A stretch of 64,000 nt of DNA from Thermomonas beijingensis (GCF_020034655.1 NZ_JAIQDJ010000001.1:496001-560000), one strand, 5' to 3'; counted from the first letter of the stretch, positions 18,959 through 37,479 are shown. Translations and numbers: made by a program. The notes: a model not told the origin generated them from the sequence alone.

Positions 18959-19339
18959 TTGACCAGCAATACGCTGCCCAACCCATCCGCAAACTCAGCG
19001 GATATCGTGAAGTACGCACTGGCCTTGTTGTTGGTGGCGGCAGGAATTGCCGGCTACTACTACTTCGACGGGCAGTGGCCCGGTATCGTGCGCACACTCA
19101 TGGTGGTGGTTGCTGTGGTGTTGGCTGCCGTCGTATTCATCGGTACTGCCAAGGGCGTACAGGCGCGCGAGTTTCTCAAGGAGTCTCGCTTCGAGCTGCG
19201 CAAAGTGGTGTGGCCGACCCGCCAAGAGGCCAGCAAAACCATGTGGGTGGTGATTGCGGCCGTGATCGTGATCAGCCTCATTTTGGCGGCGATGGACTGG
19301 ATCATCCAGCTCAGCGTGCAAGCGCTGCTTGGTTCCTGA
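18959..19339 (+). CDS. secE: Preprotein translocase subunit SecE
   Basis: 126 residues from a TTG at 18959. Three hydrophobic helices are visible ([35 protein letters not shown] and [19 protein letters not shown]), with the conserved amphipathic segment [20 protein letters not shown] before the third. The three-helix form matches E. coli SecE in length. The start is uncertain: an ATG at 18954 is out of frame and stops at once, the next in-frame ATG is far inside, and AGAGAG lies a suitable distance before the TTG. SecE clamps SecY in the translocon. Confidence 0.88.
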   Translation: MTSNTLPNPSANSADIVKYALALLLVAAGIAGYYYFDGQWPGIVRTLMVVVAVVLAAVVFIGTAKGVQAREFLKESRFELRKVVWPTRQEASKTMWVVIAAVIVISLILAAMDWIIQLSVQALLGS

Positions 19340-19350
19340 TGGAGAATTCA

Positions 19351-19926
19351 GTGAGTAATTCCGAAGTTATCAAGCGCTGGTATGTCGTTCACGCCTACTC
19401 CGGCTTTGAAAAGCCGGTAGCTCAGGCGCTGCGTGATCGTATTGCGCGGATGGAGATGCAAGACCGCTTCGGCGATGTCTTGGTTCCCACCGAGGAAATC
19501 ATCGAGATGCGCGCTGGCCAGAAGCGCCGTTCCGAACGCAAATTTTTCCCTGGCTACGTCCTGGTGCAAATTGCTACCCATCTGGAAGATGGCATTCCGC
19601 GCATGGACAGCGAGTCTTGGCATCTGGTGAAAGAAACCCCGAAGGTGATGGGATTCATTGGCGGCACGGCGGATCGCCCGTTGCCGATCCGCGATGAAGA
19701 GGCTGATGCCATCTTGCAGCGCGTGCAGGATGGCGTGGAAAAGCCAAAGCCGAAGGTGTTGTTCGAGCCGGGTCAGATGGTGCGCGTGATCGATGGCCCG
19801 TTCAACGACTTCAATGGCGTGGTCGAAGAAATCAATTACGAAAAGAGCCGCCTGCGCGTTGCGGTGCTGATCTTTGGTCGTTCCACGCCCGTGGAGTTGG
19901 AGTTCGCTCAGGTCGAAAAGGCCTAA
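19351..19926 (+). CDS. nusG: Transcription termination/antitermination factor NusG
   Basis: 191 residues from a GTG at 19351, which has GGAG seven bases upstream; an ATG at 19339 overlapping the secE stop by one base is the alternative. The NGN domain starts [14 protein letters not shown] and contains [15 protein letters not shown]. The C-terminal KOW domain is [18 protein letters not shown]. NusG links RNA polymerase with Rho or ribosomal S10. secE-nusG-rplKA is the normal order. Confidence 0.95.
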   Translation: MSNSEVIKRWYVVHAYSGFEKPVAQALRDRIARMEMQDRFGDVLVPTEEIIEMRAGQKRRSERKFFPGYVLVQIATHLEDGIPRMDSESWHLVKETPKVMGFIGGTADRPLPIRDEEADAILQRVQDGVEKPKPKVLFEPGQMVRVIDGPFNDFNGVVEEINYEKSRLRVAVLIFGRSTPVELEFAQVEKA

Positions 19927-19988
19927 GCCCCACTACCGGGTCAAAACCTGTTACAGTAGCCGGCTCCCTTCCAGGGGTTGGAAAGCCT

Positions 19989-20007
19989 CGGCCGCCATGC
20001 GCGGCCG
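19989..20007 (+). promoter_or_regulatory. Hairpin in the rplK leader
   Basis: CGGCCGC (19989-19995) pairs with GCGGCCG (20001-20007) with loop CATGC, in the 194-base nusG-rplK gap. In E. coli, ribosomal protein L1 represses rplKA by binding the leader. Whether this hairpin is part of an L1 site is not shown. Confidence 0.4.
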
Positions 20008-20120
20008 TCGCCATGAAAGACAACGTGGTGCGTGATACCGGGACGCGCGCCACGGAGACATTGATGTTCCCGGTCCGATGGGGAGCCTGAAAGCAGGCGT
20101 TTGCACCCGGAGACAGAGTC

Positions 20121-20549
20121 ATGGCAAAGAAAGTCGTAGGTTATATCAAGCTGCAGGTGAAGGCCGGCCAGGCCAACCCCTCGCCGCCCGTGGGCCCTGC
20201 GCTGGGTCAACGCGGCCTGAACATCATGGAGTTCTGCAAGGCGTTCAATGCCGCAACCTCCAAGCTGGAACCGGGTCTGCCGACACCGGTCATCATCACC
20301 GCCTATTCCGACCGTACCTTCACCTTCGTTACCAAAAGCACGCCAGCTACGGTGCTGTTGAAGAAGGCTGTGGGGATCACGTCTGGCTCCAAGCGTCCGA
20401 ACACCGACAAGGTGGGCAAAGTGACGCGCGCGCAGCTGGAAGGCATCGCCAAGGCGAAGGAAGCGGATTTGACTGCGGCCGATCTGGACGCGGCAGTGCG
20501 CACGATTGCGGGCTCGGCCCGTTCCATGGGTCTGGTAGTAGAGGGCTAA
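20121..20549 (+). CDS. rplK: 50S ribosomal protein L11
   Basis: 142 residues, identical in length to E. coli L11. It starts [21 protein letters not shown] with the [22 protein letters not shown] motif, and its C-terminal rRNA-binding domain contains [11 protein letters not shown]11 forms the stalk base that binds EF-G and senses uncharged tRNA with RelA. It is followed four bases later by rplA. Confidence 0.98.
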   Translation: MAKKVVGYIKLQVKAGQANPSPPVGPALGQRGLNIMEFCKAFNAATSKLEPGLPTPVIITAYSDRTFTFVTKSTPATVLLKKAVGITSGSKRPNTDKVGKVTRAQLEGIAKAKEADLTAADLDAAVRTIAGSARSMGLVVEG

Positions 20550-20553
20550 GACG

Positions 20554-21252
20554 ATGGCACTGAACAAGCGACAGAAGGCGATCCTTGCCGCAACCGTTCC
20601 GGGCAAGGCGTATGCCATTGAAGAAGCCCTGAAGATTTTGAAAGACAACAGCAAGGCCAAGTTCGTCGAGGCGATCGACGTGGCCGTGCGTCTTGGCGTG
20701 GATGCCAAGAAGTCCGACCAGCAGGTGCGCGGTTCCACCGTGCTGCCGGCCGGTACCGGCAAATCGGTGCGCGTGGCGGTGTTCTGCCCGGCTGGCGCGA
20801 AGGCTGACGAAGCCTTGGCCGCAGGTGCCGACGTGGTGGGCATGGATGATCTGGCCGAGCGCATGCTGGGTGGCGAGCTGAATTACGACGTAGTCATCGC
20901 GACCCCGGACGCAATGCGCGTGGTGGGCAAGCTGGGCCAGGTGCTGGGCCCGCGCGGCTTGATGCCGAATCCGAAGGTGGGCACGGTGTCGCCGGATGCG
21001 GCGGGCGCGGTGCGCAATGCCAAGGCAGGTCAGGTGCGCTACCGCACCGACAAGGCTGGCATCATCCACTGCACCATTGGCAAGGCCAACTTCGACAACG
21101 ATGCGCTGAAGGGCAACCTGCAGGCGCTGTTGGTGGACTTGGTGAAGGCCAAGCCGGCAACGTCGAAGGGTCAATACCTGCAGAAGATTTCGCTCAGCTC
21201 CACGATGGGCCCCGGCGTGACCGTGGACCAGAGCTCGTTGAGCCTGAAGTAA
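20554..21252 (+). CDS. rplA: 50S ribosomal protein L1
   Basis: 232 residues. Signature parts are [20 protein letters not shown], the domain II segment [14 protein letters not shown], and a C-terminal [18 protein letters not shown]1 forms the mobile stalk at the ribosomal E site and in E. coli also represses its own operon. It is the second gene of the rplKA pair. Confidence 0.98.
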   Translation: MALNKRQKAILAATVPGKAYAIEEALKILKDNSKAKFVEAIDVAVRLGVDAKKSDQQVRGSTVLPAGTGKSVRVAVFCPAGAKADEALAAGADVVGMDDLAERMLGGELNYDVVIATPDAMRVVGKLGQVLGPRGLMPNPKVGTVSPDAAGAVRNAKAGQVRYRTDKAGIIHCTIGKANFDNDALKGNLQALLVDLVKAKPATSKGQYLQKISLSSTMGPGVTVDQSSLSLK

Positions 21253-21606
21253 TCGCTTTTCCTTCTTCCGCTTGCGGGAGAAGGTCAGGCAATCCGAATT
21301 TTGAAGGCCCCGCATCCATGAAACGATGCGGAAGCCGTCAAAGACCGCAGGTGCGGTCTGCGCGTGGCAACGACGGGCAAGGATGCTCACACGGCATGGA
21401 TTCGCCGTTGCCAAAGGCGGGCTCGCTTAATCGGTATCCGCATGGATGCTGGCCTGCGTAGATGGTGATGCCCTTCTGGAATGTTCATTTAGACAGCTCT
21501 CAGATGGTCACCGCCGGGATGCGCCGCATCCCCGATGTCAAGGATCGACATCGCCCAGGACCGCCCGCGGCTGGAGTCGCAGGCGGCGTTCAACGAAGGA
21601 GTGACT
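21253..21606 (+). promoter_or_regulatory. Structured rplJ leader region (candidate L10 autoregulatory leader)
   Basis: A 354-base stretch without a gene. It has three inverted repeats in a row: an 11-pair arm with one G-T at 21261-21284, CCGCATC/GATGCGG at 21310-21316 and 21325-21331, and AGACCGCA/TGCGGTCT at 21342-21349 and 21352-21359. L10 (with L7/L12) represses rplJL in E. coli by binding a long structured leader. This leader fits by position and structure, but I cannot align it. No convincing promoter is seen. Confidence 0.5.
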
Positions 21607-22146
21607 ATGGCTCTCAATCTGTCCCAGAAAAAGGACGTTGTCGCAGAAGTGGCGGAAATCGCCGCTTCGGCACACTCCCTGATCGCGGCCGAGTATGCCG
21701 GTACCACCGTGTCGCAGATGACCGCGATGCGCAAGCAAGCCCGTGAAACCGGCGTGTTCTTGAAAGTTGTCAAGAACACCCTGGCTGCACGTGCTGTGTC
21801 CGGCACTGAGTATGAAGTAGCAAAAGACTCGATGGTGGGTCCGCTGCTGTACGCATTCTCGACCGAGGAACCCGGTGCTGCCGGGCGCCTGATCAAGGAA
21901 TTTGCCAAGGGCAACGACAAGCTGCAACCGAAGATCGTTGTTGTGGGTGGCCAGCAGTATCCGGCCAGCCACGTCGAAGTGTTGGCATCCTTGCCGACCC
22001 GCGATCAGGCACTGGCCATGCTGGCCCGCGTGCTGGCCGAACCGGCGGCGATGTTCGCCCGTGCGGTCAAGGCCGTGGCCGATCTGCAAGGCGGTGGCGA
22101 CGAAGCCCCGGCGGAAGACGCCGAGGTACAGGCCGAACCGGCCTGA
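21607..22146 (+). CDS. rplJ: 50S ribosomal protein L10
   Basis: 179 residues from ATG 21607, preceded by GAAGGAG. It begins [16 protein letters not shown], has the RNA-binding [20 protein letters not shown] segment, and a C-terminal helix that docks L7/L12 dimers, ending in an acidic tail. The frame upstream to 21535 lacks a ribosome-binding site and lies in the leader. Confidence 0.97.
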   Translation: MALNLSQKKDVVAEVAEIAASAHSLIAAEYAGTTVSQMTAMRKQARETGVFLKVVKNTLAARAVSGTEYEVAKDSMVGPLLYAFSTEEPGAAGRLIKEFAKGNDKLQPKIVVVGGQQYPASHVEVLASLPTRDQALAMLARVLAEPAAMFARAVKAVADLQGGGDEAPAEDAEVQAEPA

Positions 22147-22205
22147 TTCGCACACTGATCTGACAACGTTCCCATTCAAACGAAACATATCCAGAGGTAA
22201 TTGAA

Positions 22206-22574
22206 ATGTCCCTGACCAACGAGCAAATCGTCGATGCGATCGCCGCCAAGTCGCTGATGGAAGTGATGGACCTGGTGAAGGCCATCGAAGAGAAGTTTGG
22301 CGTTTCCGCTGCGGCTCCGGTGATGGCTGCCGGCCCGGCTGCGGCCGCTGCTGTTGTCGAAGAGCAGACCGAGTTCAACGTCATCCTGAAGTCCGCTGGC
22401 GACAAGAAGGTTGAAGTGATCAAGGCGGTGCGCGCGATCACCGGCCTCGGCCTGAAGGAAGCCAAGGACCTCACCGAGGCCGGCGGCACCGTGAAGGAAG
22501 GCGTGTCGAAGGACGACGCTGCGAAGATGAAGAAGGATCTTGAAGCCGCCGGCGCGACCGTCGAAGTCAAGTAA
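22206..22574 (+). CDS. rplL: 50S ribosomal protein L7/L12
   Basis: 122 residues. It has an N-terminal dimerization domain ([20 protein letters not shown] equivalent near residues 15-35), an Ala-rich hinge and a C-terminal factor-binding domain [20 protein letters not shown]. It forms the flexible ribosomal stalk that recruits translation factors. AGAGG precedes the start. Confidence 0.98.
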   Translation: MSLTNEQIVDAIAAKSLMEVMDLVKAIEEKFGVSAAAPVMAAGPAAAAAVVEEQTEFNVILKSAGDKKVEVIKAVRAITGLGLKEAKDLTEAGGTVKEGVSKDDAAKMKKDLEAAGATVEVK

Positions 22575-22612
22575 TCCTGATTTGCGTCGCCTGGCTAACT
22601 TGCTGGCGACCA

Positions 22613-22746
22613 CCGAAGGCTGGGGACGAAAGTCCCCGGCCTTTGGCCGTTGTTAGAGAACTGCTGCAGTTTGAGTTGAGTTGACAGTCGGAAGTAGCGG
22701 GAGAAGGCGTGCTGGTGCCGGCAATACCAGCAACTTCCAACTGTCA
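22613..22746 (+). promoter_or_regulatory. Compound RNA hairpins between rplL and rpoB
   Basis: Hairpin 1 (22613-22646): an outer arm CCGAAGGC/GCCTTTGG and an inner arm GGGGAC/GTCCCC capped by a GAAA tetraloop. Hairpin 2 (22682-22746): TGACAGT/ACTGTCA and GGAAGT/ACTTCC separated by one mismatch, enclosing a further arm TGCTGGT/ACCAGCA. E. coli has an attenuator and an RNase III site in the same gap; these structures are good counterparts by position. No T-run is seen after hairpin 1. Confidence 0.6.
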
Positions 22747-22817
22747 GTTCCTGTCGCAAACCCGTATTCCCCCGCTGGCCGCATGCATGTGGCCACCAAT
22801 GACGAGGCGCACGCTCC

Positions 22818-26978
<4,161 letters not shown>

Positions 26979-27048
26979 GTATCGCAACGGCGCGGCCACA
27001 CGGTCGCGCCAGTTCGAATGTTCATACCCCTCGATCCGGAGAATTCAA

Positions 27049-31242
<4,194 letters not shown>

Positions 31243-31290
31243 TGTGGCACTGGATCTGCTTGACGGCAGCGTCAGGCAGGTGCGGCAAAC

Positions 31291-31327
31291 ACAAGTGCTT
31301 GCATTACAGCAAGCACTTGTCTACAAT
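31291..31327 (+). promoter_or_regulatory. Promoter overlapped by a perfect 12-bp palindrome upstream of rpsL
   Basis: ACAAGTGCTTGC (31291-31302) and its exact reverse complement (31309-31320) flank a six-base spacer. The palindrome covers a promoter-like pair: -35 TTGCAT (31299-31304), 17-base spacing and -10 TACAAT (31322-31327). No T-run follows, so it is unlikely to be the rpoC terminator. The layout suggests an operator or a supercoil-sensitive promoter of the str operon. The sequence match is certain; function is inferred. Confidence 0.65.
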
Positions 31328-31586
31328 ACGCGGGTTTTCGATGGCGTAAGCCATCCAGATCACCAAATGAGGTCGCAGGACGCGCCTCGTATTGGGCCTA
31401 CGGATAGGCGGGATCGCAGATAAGTCATGGTTGCTCGCAGTGCGGGCGGCGTGATTTTTCGGTATGGCGGCGTGTGGCTGAAGAGTCGGACGCGGGCTAT
31501 ACTTTTTCGTCTTGTCGACTGGATTGCGTCTGATCCGGTCGGCTTTCGTTTTCAAATGGGCTTCGGCCCACCTACTGAGCCCCGAA
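31328..31586 (+). promoter_or_regulatory. Long rpsL leader with a second -10-like element
   Basis: 259 bases between the palindromic promoter and rpsL contain no supported gene. A second -10-like TATACT lies at 31498-31503 with only a poor -35. A small GGGC/GCCC hairpin (GGGCTTCGGCCC, UUCG-type loop) lies just upstream of the rpsL start. Two start sites or a long regulated leader are possible. Confidence 0.4.
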
Positions 31587-31961
31587 ATGGCAACGATCAA
31601 CCAGCTGGTGCGCAAGCCGCGCAGCCCGGAAACCTACAAGAGCACATCGCCTGCGCTGGCTAACTGCCCGCAGCGCCGTGGCGTGTGCACCCGTGTTTAC
31701 ACCACCACCCCGAAGAAGCCGAACTCGGCGCTGCGCAAGGTGGCCAAGGTGCGTCTGACCAATGGTTACGAGGTCATCTCGTACATCGGCGGCGAAGGCC
31801 ACAATCTGCAAGAGCACAGCGTGGTGCTGATCCGCGGCGGCCGCGTCAAGGATCTGCCGGGTGTGCGTTACCACACCGTGCGCGGTTCGTTGGATGCCGC
31901 AGGTGTCGCCAAGCGTAAGCAGGCGCGCTCCAAGTACGGCGCCAAGCGTCCGAAGAAGTAA
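31587..31961 (+). CDS. rpsL: 30S ribosomal protein S12
   Basis: 124 residues from ATG 31587. Streptomycin-determining lysines are wild type: [12 protein letters not shown] (Lys43/44) and [13 protein letters not shown] (Lys88), the latter holding the Asp89 that RimO methylthiolates in other bacteria. S12 monitors decoding in the A site. It opens the rpsL-rpsG-fusA-tuf (str) operon. A longer frame from 31512 has no matching homology. Confidence 0.98.
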   Translation: MATINQLVRKPRSPETYKSTSPALANCPQRRGVCTRVYTTTPKKPNSALRKVAKVRLTNGYEVISYIGGEGHNLQEHSVVLIRGGRVKDLPGVRYHTVRGSLDAAGVAKRKQARSKYGAKRPKK

Positions 31962-32029
31962 TGTCGGCCGGGTTTTGACCCGCCATCGCAGAAAACGGCG
32001 GCTCAAGTCCGCCCTACGAGAATAAGCAT

Positions 32030-32497
32030 ATGTCGCGTAAAGGTAATACCCCGCAGCGTTCGGTGCTGCCGGATCCGAAGCACGGAAGCGAAACCATCGC
32101 CCGCTTCATCAACATGGTCATGCAGAGCGGCAAGAAGTCGATTGCCGAGAAAATCGTGTATGGCGCGATGGAAGTGATTGGCGAAAAGAATGCCAACCCG
32201 CTGGAGCTGGTCGAAAAAGCACTGGGTAATGTGTCGCCATCGGTCGAAGTGAAGTCGCGCCGCGTCGGCGGTGCCACCTATCAAGTGCCGGTGGAAGTGC
32301 GCTCCTCGCGTCGTATGGCGCTGGCCATGCGCTGGCTGATCGAATCGGCCCGCAAGCGCGGTGAAAACTCGATGCCGCGCAAGTTGGCTGGCGAGTTGCT
32401 GGACGCCTCCGAAAATCGCGGTGGCGCCATCAAGAAGCGTGAAGAAACCCACCGCATGGCTGACGCCAACAAGGCGTTTGCACACTACCGCTGGTGA
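32030..32497 (+). CDS. rpsG: 30S ribosomal protein S7
   Basis: 155 residues. It starts [19 protein letters not shown] and has [17 protein letters not shown] and [21 protein letters not shown]7 nucleates assembly of the small-subunit head and in E. coli represses the str operon from the S12-S7 gap, which here is 68 bases long. Confidence 0.98.
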   Translation: MSRKGNTPQRSVLPDPKHGSETIARFINMVMQSGKKSIAEKIVYGAMEVIGEKNANPLELVEKALGNVSPSVEVKSRRVGGATYQVPVEVRSSRRMALAMRWLIESARKRGENSMPRKLAGELLDASENRGGAIKKREETHRMADANKAFAHYRW

Positions 32498-32637
32498 GTT
32501 TGACGGCCCTGCGGGGCCAGTGGCGGCGCACTTGATGTTGTGCCGCCACACGACCCCATCCGGGGCGCACCACTCCGAAGGCCGCCGACAGGCGGCATTC
32601 GGCCATTCCGAAATCCGAATTTATTGAGAGGCTCCCC

Positions 32638-34761
32638 GTGGCCCGTTCCACTCCCATCGAGCGTTACCGCAATTTCGGCATCATGGCGCACATTGATGCT
32701 GGCAAGACCACCACGTCCGAGCGCATCCTGTTCTACACCGGCAAGAGCCACAAGATCGGTGAAGTGCACGACGGTGCCGCCACCATGGACTGGATGGAGC
32801 AGGAGCAGGAGCGTGGTATCACGATCCAGTCTGCTGCTACCACCGCGTTCTGGAAAGGCATGGACAAGTCCTTGCCGGAACACCGCTTCAACATCATCGA
32901 CACCCCCGGCCACGTGGACTTCACCATCGAAGTGGAGCGCAGCTTGCGCGTGCTCGATGGTGCAGTGTTCGTGCTGTGCGCGGTCGGTGGCGTGCAGCCG
33001 CAGTCGGAAACCGTGTGGCGCCAGGCCAACAAGTACCACGTGCCGCGCATCGCGTTTGTCAACAAGATGGATCGCACCGGTGCCAACTTCTACAAGGTGC
33101 GCGACCAGCTGAAGGCGCGTCTGGGTGCTGTCGCGGTTCCGATGCAGGTGCCGATCGGTGCCGAAGATGGCTTCGAAGGCGTGATTGATCTGCTGAAGAT
33201 GAAGGCCATCCATTGGGATACCGCATCGCAGGGGTTGAACTTCGAATACCGCGACATTCCGGCCGAGCTGCAAGCGAAGGCGGATGAAGAGCGTGCATTC
33301 ATGGTGGAGTCTGCCGCCGAAGCCACCGAAGAACTGATGGACAAGTACCTCAATGAGGGGGAATTGACCGAAGCCGAAATCGTCGAAGGTTTGCGCCAGC
33401 GCACCCTGAAGACCGAAATCGTGCCGATGTTCTGCGGTACCGCGTTCAAGAACAAGGGCGTGCAGGCCATGCTGGACGGCGTGATCAACCTGCTGCCGTC
33501 GCCGGTTGACGTGCCCGCCATCAAGGGTGTGGACGTGGATGACGAAACCGTCGAAATGACGCGTGAGTCCAGCGACAAGGCCCCGTTCTCGGCGCTGGCG
33601 TTCAAGATCATGACCGACCCGTTCGTGGGTTCGCTGACCTTCTTCCGCGTCTATTCGGGCATGCTCAATGCGGGTGACCAGGTGTTGAACTCGGTCAAGG
33701 GCAAGAAAGAGCGCATCGGACGTCTGCTGCAGATGCATTCCAACAACCGCGAAGAAATCAAGGAAGTGCTGGCCGGTGACATCGCCGCTGCCGTGGGTCT
33801 GAAGGATGTCACCACCGGTGACACCCTGTGCTCGCTGGATGCACCGATCGTGCTGGAGCGCATGACCTTCCCGGAACCGGTGATTTCGATGGCGGTCGAG
33901 CCGAAGACCAAGTCCGACCAGGAAAAGATGGGCAATGCCCTGAGCCGTTTGGCGCAGGAGGATCCATCGTTCCGCGTGCGTACCGACGAAGAATCCGGGC
34001 AGACCATCATCGCCGGCATGGGTGAGCTGCATCTGGACATCATCGTTGATCGCATGAAGCGCGAGTTCAACGTCGAGGCCAATGTCGGCAAGCCGCAGGT
34101 GGCCTACCGCGAAACCATCCGCAAGTCGGATGTGAAGAGCGACTACAAGCACGCCAAGCAGTCGGGTGGTAAGGGGCAGTACGGTCACGTGGTGATCGAG
34201 TTGTCACCGATGACGGCGGAAGACAGGGCGAACCCGGATGTCAAGAACGATTTCCTGTTCATCAACGACATCACCGGCGGCGTGATTCCGAAGGAATTCA
34301 TCCCCGCAGTTGAAAAGGGTATGCGCGAAACCATCACCAGCGGCCCGCTGGCCGGCTATCCGGTGGTGGGTGTGAAGGTCAAGTTGGTGTTCGGTTCCTA
34401 CCATGATGTCGACTCGTCGGAAATGGCGTTCAAGTTGGCCGCGTCGATGGCGTTCAAGGAAGGTTTCCGCAAGGCCAGCCCGGTGTTGCTGGAGCCGGTG
34501 ATGAAGGTCGAAATCGTCAGCCCGGAAGATTATCTGGGTGACGTGATGGGCGACGTCAGCCGTCGTCGTGGCGTGCTGCAAGGTCAGGATGACAGTCCGT
34601 CCGGCAAGATCATCAATGCGATGATCCCGTTGGGTGAAATGTTCGGCTACGCCACTTCGCTGCGTTCGATGTCGCAAGGCCGCGCCACCTTCTCGATGGA
34701 ATTTGACCATTACGAAGAAGCGCCGACCAACATCGCCGAATCGGTCATGAAGAAAGCGTAA
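32638..34761 (+). CDS. fusA: Elongation factor G
   Basis: 707 residues from a GTG preceded by GAGAGG. G motifs are [23 protein letters not shown] and [10 protein letters not shown]; domain IV carries [12 protein letters not shown] catalyses translocation and, with RRF, ribosome recycling. It lies between rpsG and the second tuf gene, the standard str order. Confidence 0.98.
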   Translation: MARSTPIERYRNFGIMAHIDAGKTTTSERILFYTGKSHKIGEVHDGAATMDWMEQEQERGITIQSAATTAFWKGMDKSLPEHRFNIIDTPGHVDFTIEVERSLRVLDGAVFVLCAVGGVQPQSETVWRQANKYHVPRIAFVNKMDRTGANFYKVRDQLKARLGAVAVPMQVPIGAEDGFEGVIDLLKMKAIHWDTASQGLNFEYRDIPAELQAKADEERAFMVESAAEATEELMDKYLNEGELTEAEIVEGLRQRTLKTEIVPMFCGTAFKNKGVQAMLDGVINLLPSPVDVPAIKGVDVDDETVEMTRESSDKAPFSALAFKIMTDPFVGSLTFFRVYSGMLNAGDQVLNSVKGKKERIGRLLQMHSNNREEIKEVLAGDIAAAVGLKDVTTGDTLCSLDAPIVLERMTFPEPVISMAVEPKTKSDQEKMGNALSRLAQEDPSFRVRTDEESGQTIIAGMGELHLDIIVDRMKREFNVEANVGKPQVAYRETIRKSDVKSDYKHAKQSGGKGQYGHVVIELSPMTAEDRANPDVKNDFLFINDITGGVIPKEFIPAVEKGMRETITSGPLAGYPVVGVKVKLVFGSYHDVDSSEMAFKLAASMAFKEGFRKASPVLLEPVMKVEIVSPEDYLGDVMGDVSRRRGVLQGQDDSPSGKIINAMIPLGEMFGYATSLRSMSQGRATFSMEFDHYEEAPTNIAESVMKKA

Positions 34762-34846
34762 TACAGGCTCTGGTTGCGGGCGCAGATGAGACGCCGCCCG
34801 CACTCAGGCTCACCACTTTTCAAACTAATTTTCTGGAGTTATCAAC

Positions 34847-36037
34847 ATGGCAAAGGGTAAGTTCGAACGCACCAAGCCCCACGTGAACGTGGGTACGATC
34901 GGTCACGTGGACCACGGCAAGACGACGCTGACGGCGGCGCTGACCAAGGTGGGCGCAGAGCGTTTCGGTGGCGAGTTCAAGGACTACGGTGCAATCGACG
35001 CGGCGCCGGAAGAAAAGGCGCGCGGGATCACGATCTCGACGGCGCACGTGGAATACGAAAGCCCGAACCGTCACTACGCGCACGTGGACTGCCCGGGCCA
35101 CGCCGACTATGTGAAGAACATGATCACCGGTGCGGCGCAGATGGACGGCGCGATTCTGGTGTGCTCGGCCGCGGATGGCCCGATGCCGCAGACCCGCGAG
35201 CACATCCTGCTGTCGCGTCAGGTGGGCGTGCCGTACATCGTCGTGTTCCTGAACAAGGCTGACATGGTGGACGATGCCGAGCTGCTGGAACTGGTGGAAA
35301 TGGAAGTACGCGAGCTGCTGAGCAAGTACGACTTCCCGGGCGACGACACCCCGATCATCGCCGGTTCTGCGCGCATGGCGCTGGAAGGCGACCAGAGCGA
35401 GATTGGCGTGCCGGCGATCATCAAGCTGGTGGATGCGCTGGACACCTGGATCCCGGAGCCGGAGCGTGCGATCGACAAGCCGTTCCTGATGCCGGTGGAA
35501 GACGTGTTCTCGATTTCGGGCCGCGGCACCGTGGTGACCGGCCGCATCGAGCGCGGCGTGATCAAGGTGGGCGAGGAAATCGAGATCGTCGGTATCCGCC
35601 CGACCCAGAAGACCACGGTGACCGGCGTGGAAATGTTCCGCAAGCTGCTGGATCAGGGTCAGGCGGGCGACAACGCGGGTCTGCTGCTGCGTGGCACCAA
35701 GCGTGACGACGTGGAGCGCGGCCAGGTGCTGTGCAAGCCGGGTTCGATCACCCCGCACACCGAGTTTGAAGCCGAGGTGTACGTGCTGAGCAAGGATGAA
35801 GGTGGCCGGCATACCCCGTTCTTCAAGGGCTACCGTCCACAGTTCTACTTCCGCACCACCGACATCACCGGTGCTGTCACCTTGCCGGAAGGCGTGGAGA
35901 TGGTGATGCCGGGCGACAACATCAAGATGGTGGTGACGCTGATCAACCCGGTGGCGATGGACGAAGGCCTGCGCTTTGCGATCCGCGAAGGTGGCCGTAC
36001 CGTCGGTGCCGGCGTGGTGGCGAAGATCATCAAGTGA
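34847..36037 (+). CDS. tuf: Elongation factor Tu (copy 2, str operon)
   Basis: 396 residues, identical in sequence to copy 1 at 17441. About 11 silent DNA differences are visible, seven of them within about 130 bases (35514-35643). The near-identity begins at the start codon and continues about eight bases past the stop, then ends abruptly on both sides. This is the tufA position, 85 bases after fusA. Confidence 0.98.
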   Translation: MAKGKFERTKPHVNVGTIGHVDHGKTTLTAALTKVGAERFGGEFKDYGAIDAAPEEKARGITISTAHVEYESPNRHYAHVDCPGHADYVKNMITGAAQMDGAILVCSAADGPMPQTREHILLSRQVGVPYIVVFLNKADMVDDAELLELVEMEVRELLSKYDFPGDDTPIIAGSARMALEGDQSEIGVPAIIKLVDALDTWIPEPERAIDKPFLMPVEDVFSISGRGTVVTGRIERGVIKVGEEIEIVGIRPTQKTTVTGVEMFRKLLDQGQAGDNAGLLLRGTKRDDVERGQVLCKPGSITPHTEFEAEVYVLSKDEGGRHTPFFKGYRPQFYFRTTDITGAVTLPEGVEMVMPGDNIKMVVTLINPVAMDEGLRFAIREGGRTVGAGVVAKIIK

Positions 36038-36038
36038 T

Positions 36039-36088
36039 ATCCGCCTGAGCTTGCGGGACGTGCCTCATGCGCGTCCCGCAAGGCGGAT
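36039..36088 (+). terminator. Long hairpin after tuf copy 2
   Basis: ATCCGC (36039-36044) pairs with GCGGAT (36083-36088), and CTTGCGGGACG (36050-36060) with CGTCCCGCAAG (36072-36082). It is a strong structure just past the tuf stop codon without a T-run. It may end the str operon or protect the mRNA 3' end. Confidence 0.5.
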
Positions 36089-36166
36089 GTCGGTGCGGCA
36101 GGACGCCCATCGTTGCCTTGCTTCCGGCATGAATGCCGGGGAATTGGGGCGATTTGCAAAAACTGC

Positions 36167-36196
36167 TTGCAAAGCAAGGATCAAATCCGTTAGAAT
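36167..36196 (+). promoter_or_regulatory. Promoter of the S10 operon
   Basis: TTGCAA (36167-36172) and TAGAAT (36191-36196) are spaced by 18 bases, a good sigma-70-type pair. The start of transcription would be about 36203, which makes a leader of nearly 300 bases before rpsJ. Confidence 0.65.
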
Positions 36197-36203
36197 GCAA
36201 GAC

Positions 36204-36497
36204 CCCTGCGGAAATGTGAGTTTCTGCAGGGTAGCGAAAAGAGGTGCAGGAAGCGCCTCGTGTTCGCCAGACAGGGAGATGTCGCGTGGCAAGGCCTCGT
36301 CCGTTCCGGAAATGTCCGGAGCATATCGGCGGGGCCTTTCGGCGCGTTTATTGATCCTGACTTCTGGCAGCCGGGTGTTCATCGCCTGATCCGCTGGTTT
36401 TGAGGTAATTGTTTGACTGCAGTACCCGTTGTTTTCACGGGGTGTGGCGCACCTAGCCGCCATGCCTGTCGCTCTTTAGATATGAGGTATTCCTCCC
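36204..36497 (+). promoter_or_regulatory. S10-operon leader with a 5'-terminal hairpin
   Basis: The predicted transcript begins with CCCTGCGGAAA (36204-36214) pairing with TTTCTGCAGGG (36221-36231), 11 pairs including one G-U, loop TGTGAG. The rest of the approximately 290-base leader has no supported gene. In E. coli L4 represses the S10 operon through a structured leader; this region is the positional equivalent, but similarity of fold is not established. Confidence 0.5.
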
Positions 36498-36809
36498 ATG
36501 GCGGACCAAAAGATTCGCATCCGGCTGAAGGCGTTCGATCATCGTCTGATCGACCGTTCGGCCAGCGAGATCGTTGAGACGGCCAAGCGGACCGGCGCGC
36601 AAGTGCGCGGCCCGATTCCGCTGCCGACCAAGATCGAACGTTACACCGTACAGACCTCGCCCCACGTCGATAAAGACGCGCGCGACCAGTACGAAACCCG
36701 CACGCATAAGCGCGTGCTTGACATTGTTGACCCCAACGACAAGACCGTGGACGCGCTGATGAAGCTCGAACTGGCTGCTGGCGTCGACGTGCAGATCAAG
36801 CTGACCTGA
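36498..36809 (+). CDS. rpsJ: 30S ribosomal protein S10
   Basis: 103 residues, E. coli length. It starts [18 protein letters not shown] and contains [15 protein letters not shown]10 is a head protein of the small subunit and also NusE, the partner of NusB and NusG in antitermination. It is the first gene of the S10 operon. Confidence 0.98.
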   Translation: MADQKIRIRLKAFDHRLIDRSASEIVETAKRTGAQVRGPIPLPTKIERYTVQTSPHVDKDARDQYETRTHKRVLDIVDPNDKTVDALMKLELAAGVDVQIKLT

Positions 36810-36820
36810 GGACGACACTG

Positions 36821-37477
36821 ATGAGCGCGAAGAAGTATTCGCTCGGCATCGTCGGTCGCAAGGCCGGCATGAGCCGCATGTTCACCGAAGACGGCAAGTC
36901 CGTGCCGGTGACTCTGATTGAAGCAACTCCGAACCGTATCGCCCAGATCAAGACCCTTGAGGTTGATGGTTACACGGCGTTGCAGGTGACGGCGGGCGTG
37001 AAGCGCGCCTCGCTGCTGACCAAGCCGCAGACCGGTCACTTGGCCAAGGCCAAGGTGGAAGCGGGTCGTGGTTTGTGGGAGTTGCGTGTGGAGGCTGACC
37101 AGATTGGTGGCTATGAAGTGGGCGGCGAAATCAAGGCCGACATCTTCAGCGAAGGCCAGGTCGTCGATGTCCAAGGTGTCACCAAGGGCAAGGGCTTCCA
37201 GGGCACCATCAAGCGTTGGAACTTCACCATGGGTGATGCTACCCACGGTAACTCGTTGTCGCATCGCTCGCCGGGCTCGATCGGTCAGCGTCAGACGCCG
37301 GGCCGTGTGTTTCCGGGCAAGAAGATGGCTGGCCATATGGGCCACGTGACCCAGACCACGCAAGGTCTGCAGGTGGTCAAGGTCGATGCCGAACGTGGCT
37401 TGATTGCCGTGCGCGGTGCTGTGCCGGGTGCGCCGGGTGGCGATGTGATCGTGCGCCCGACGAGCAAGGGAGTCTGA
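36821..37477 (+). CDS. rplC: 50S ribosomal protein L3
   Basis: 218 residues. [17 protein letters not shown] opens the protein, and the conserved loop [18 protein letters not shown] and [20 protein letters not shown] reaches the peptidyl-transferase region. It initiates assembly of the large subunit. It lies 11 bases after rpsJ. Confidence 0.98.
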   Translation: MSAKKYSLGIVGRKAGMSRMFTEDGKSVPVTLIEATPNRIAQIKTLEVDGYTALQVTAGVKRASLLTKPQTGHLAKAKVEAGRGLWELRVEADQIGGYEVGGEIKADIFSEGQVVDVQGVTKGKGFQGTIKRWNFTMGDATHGNSLSHRSPGSIGQRQTPGRVFPGKKMAGHMGHVTQTTQGLQVVKVDAERGLIAVRGAVPGAPGGDVIVRPTSKGV

Positions 37478-37479
37478 TC

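Noticed and set aside
31291-31320. The palindrome after rpoC as an intrinsic terminator
   Set aside because: No T-run follows it, and the bases after it form a -10 hexamer at correct distance from a -35 inside the palindrome.
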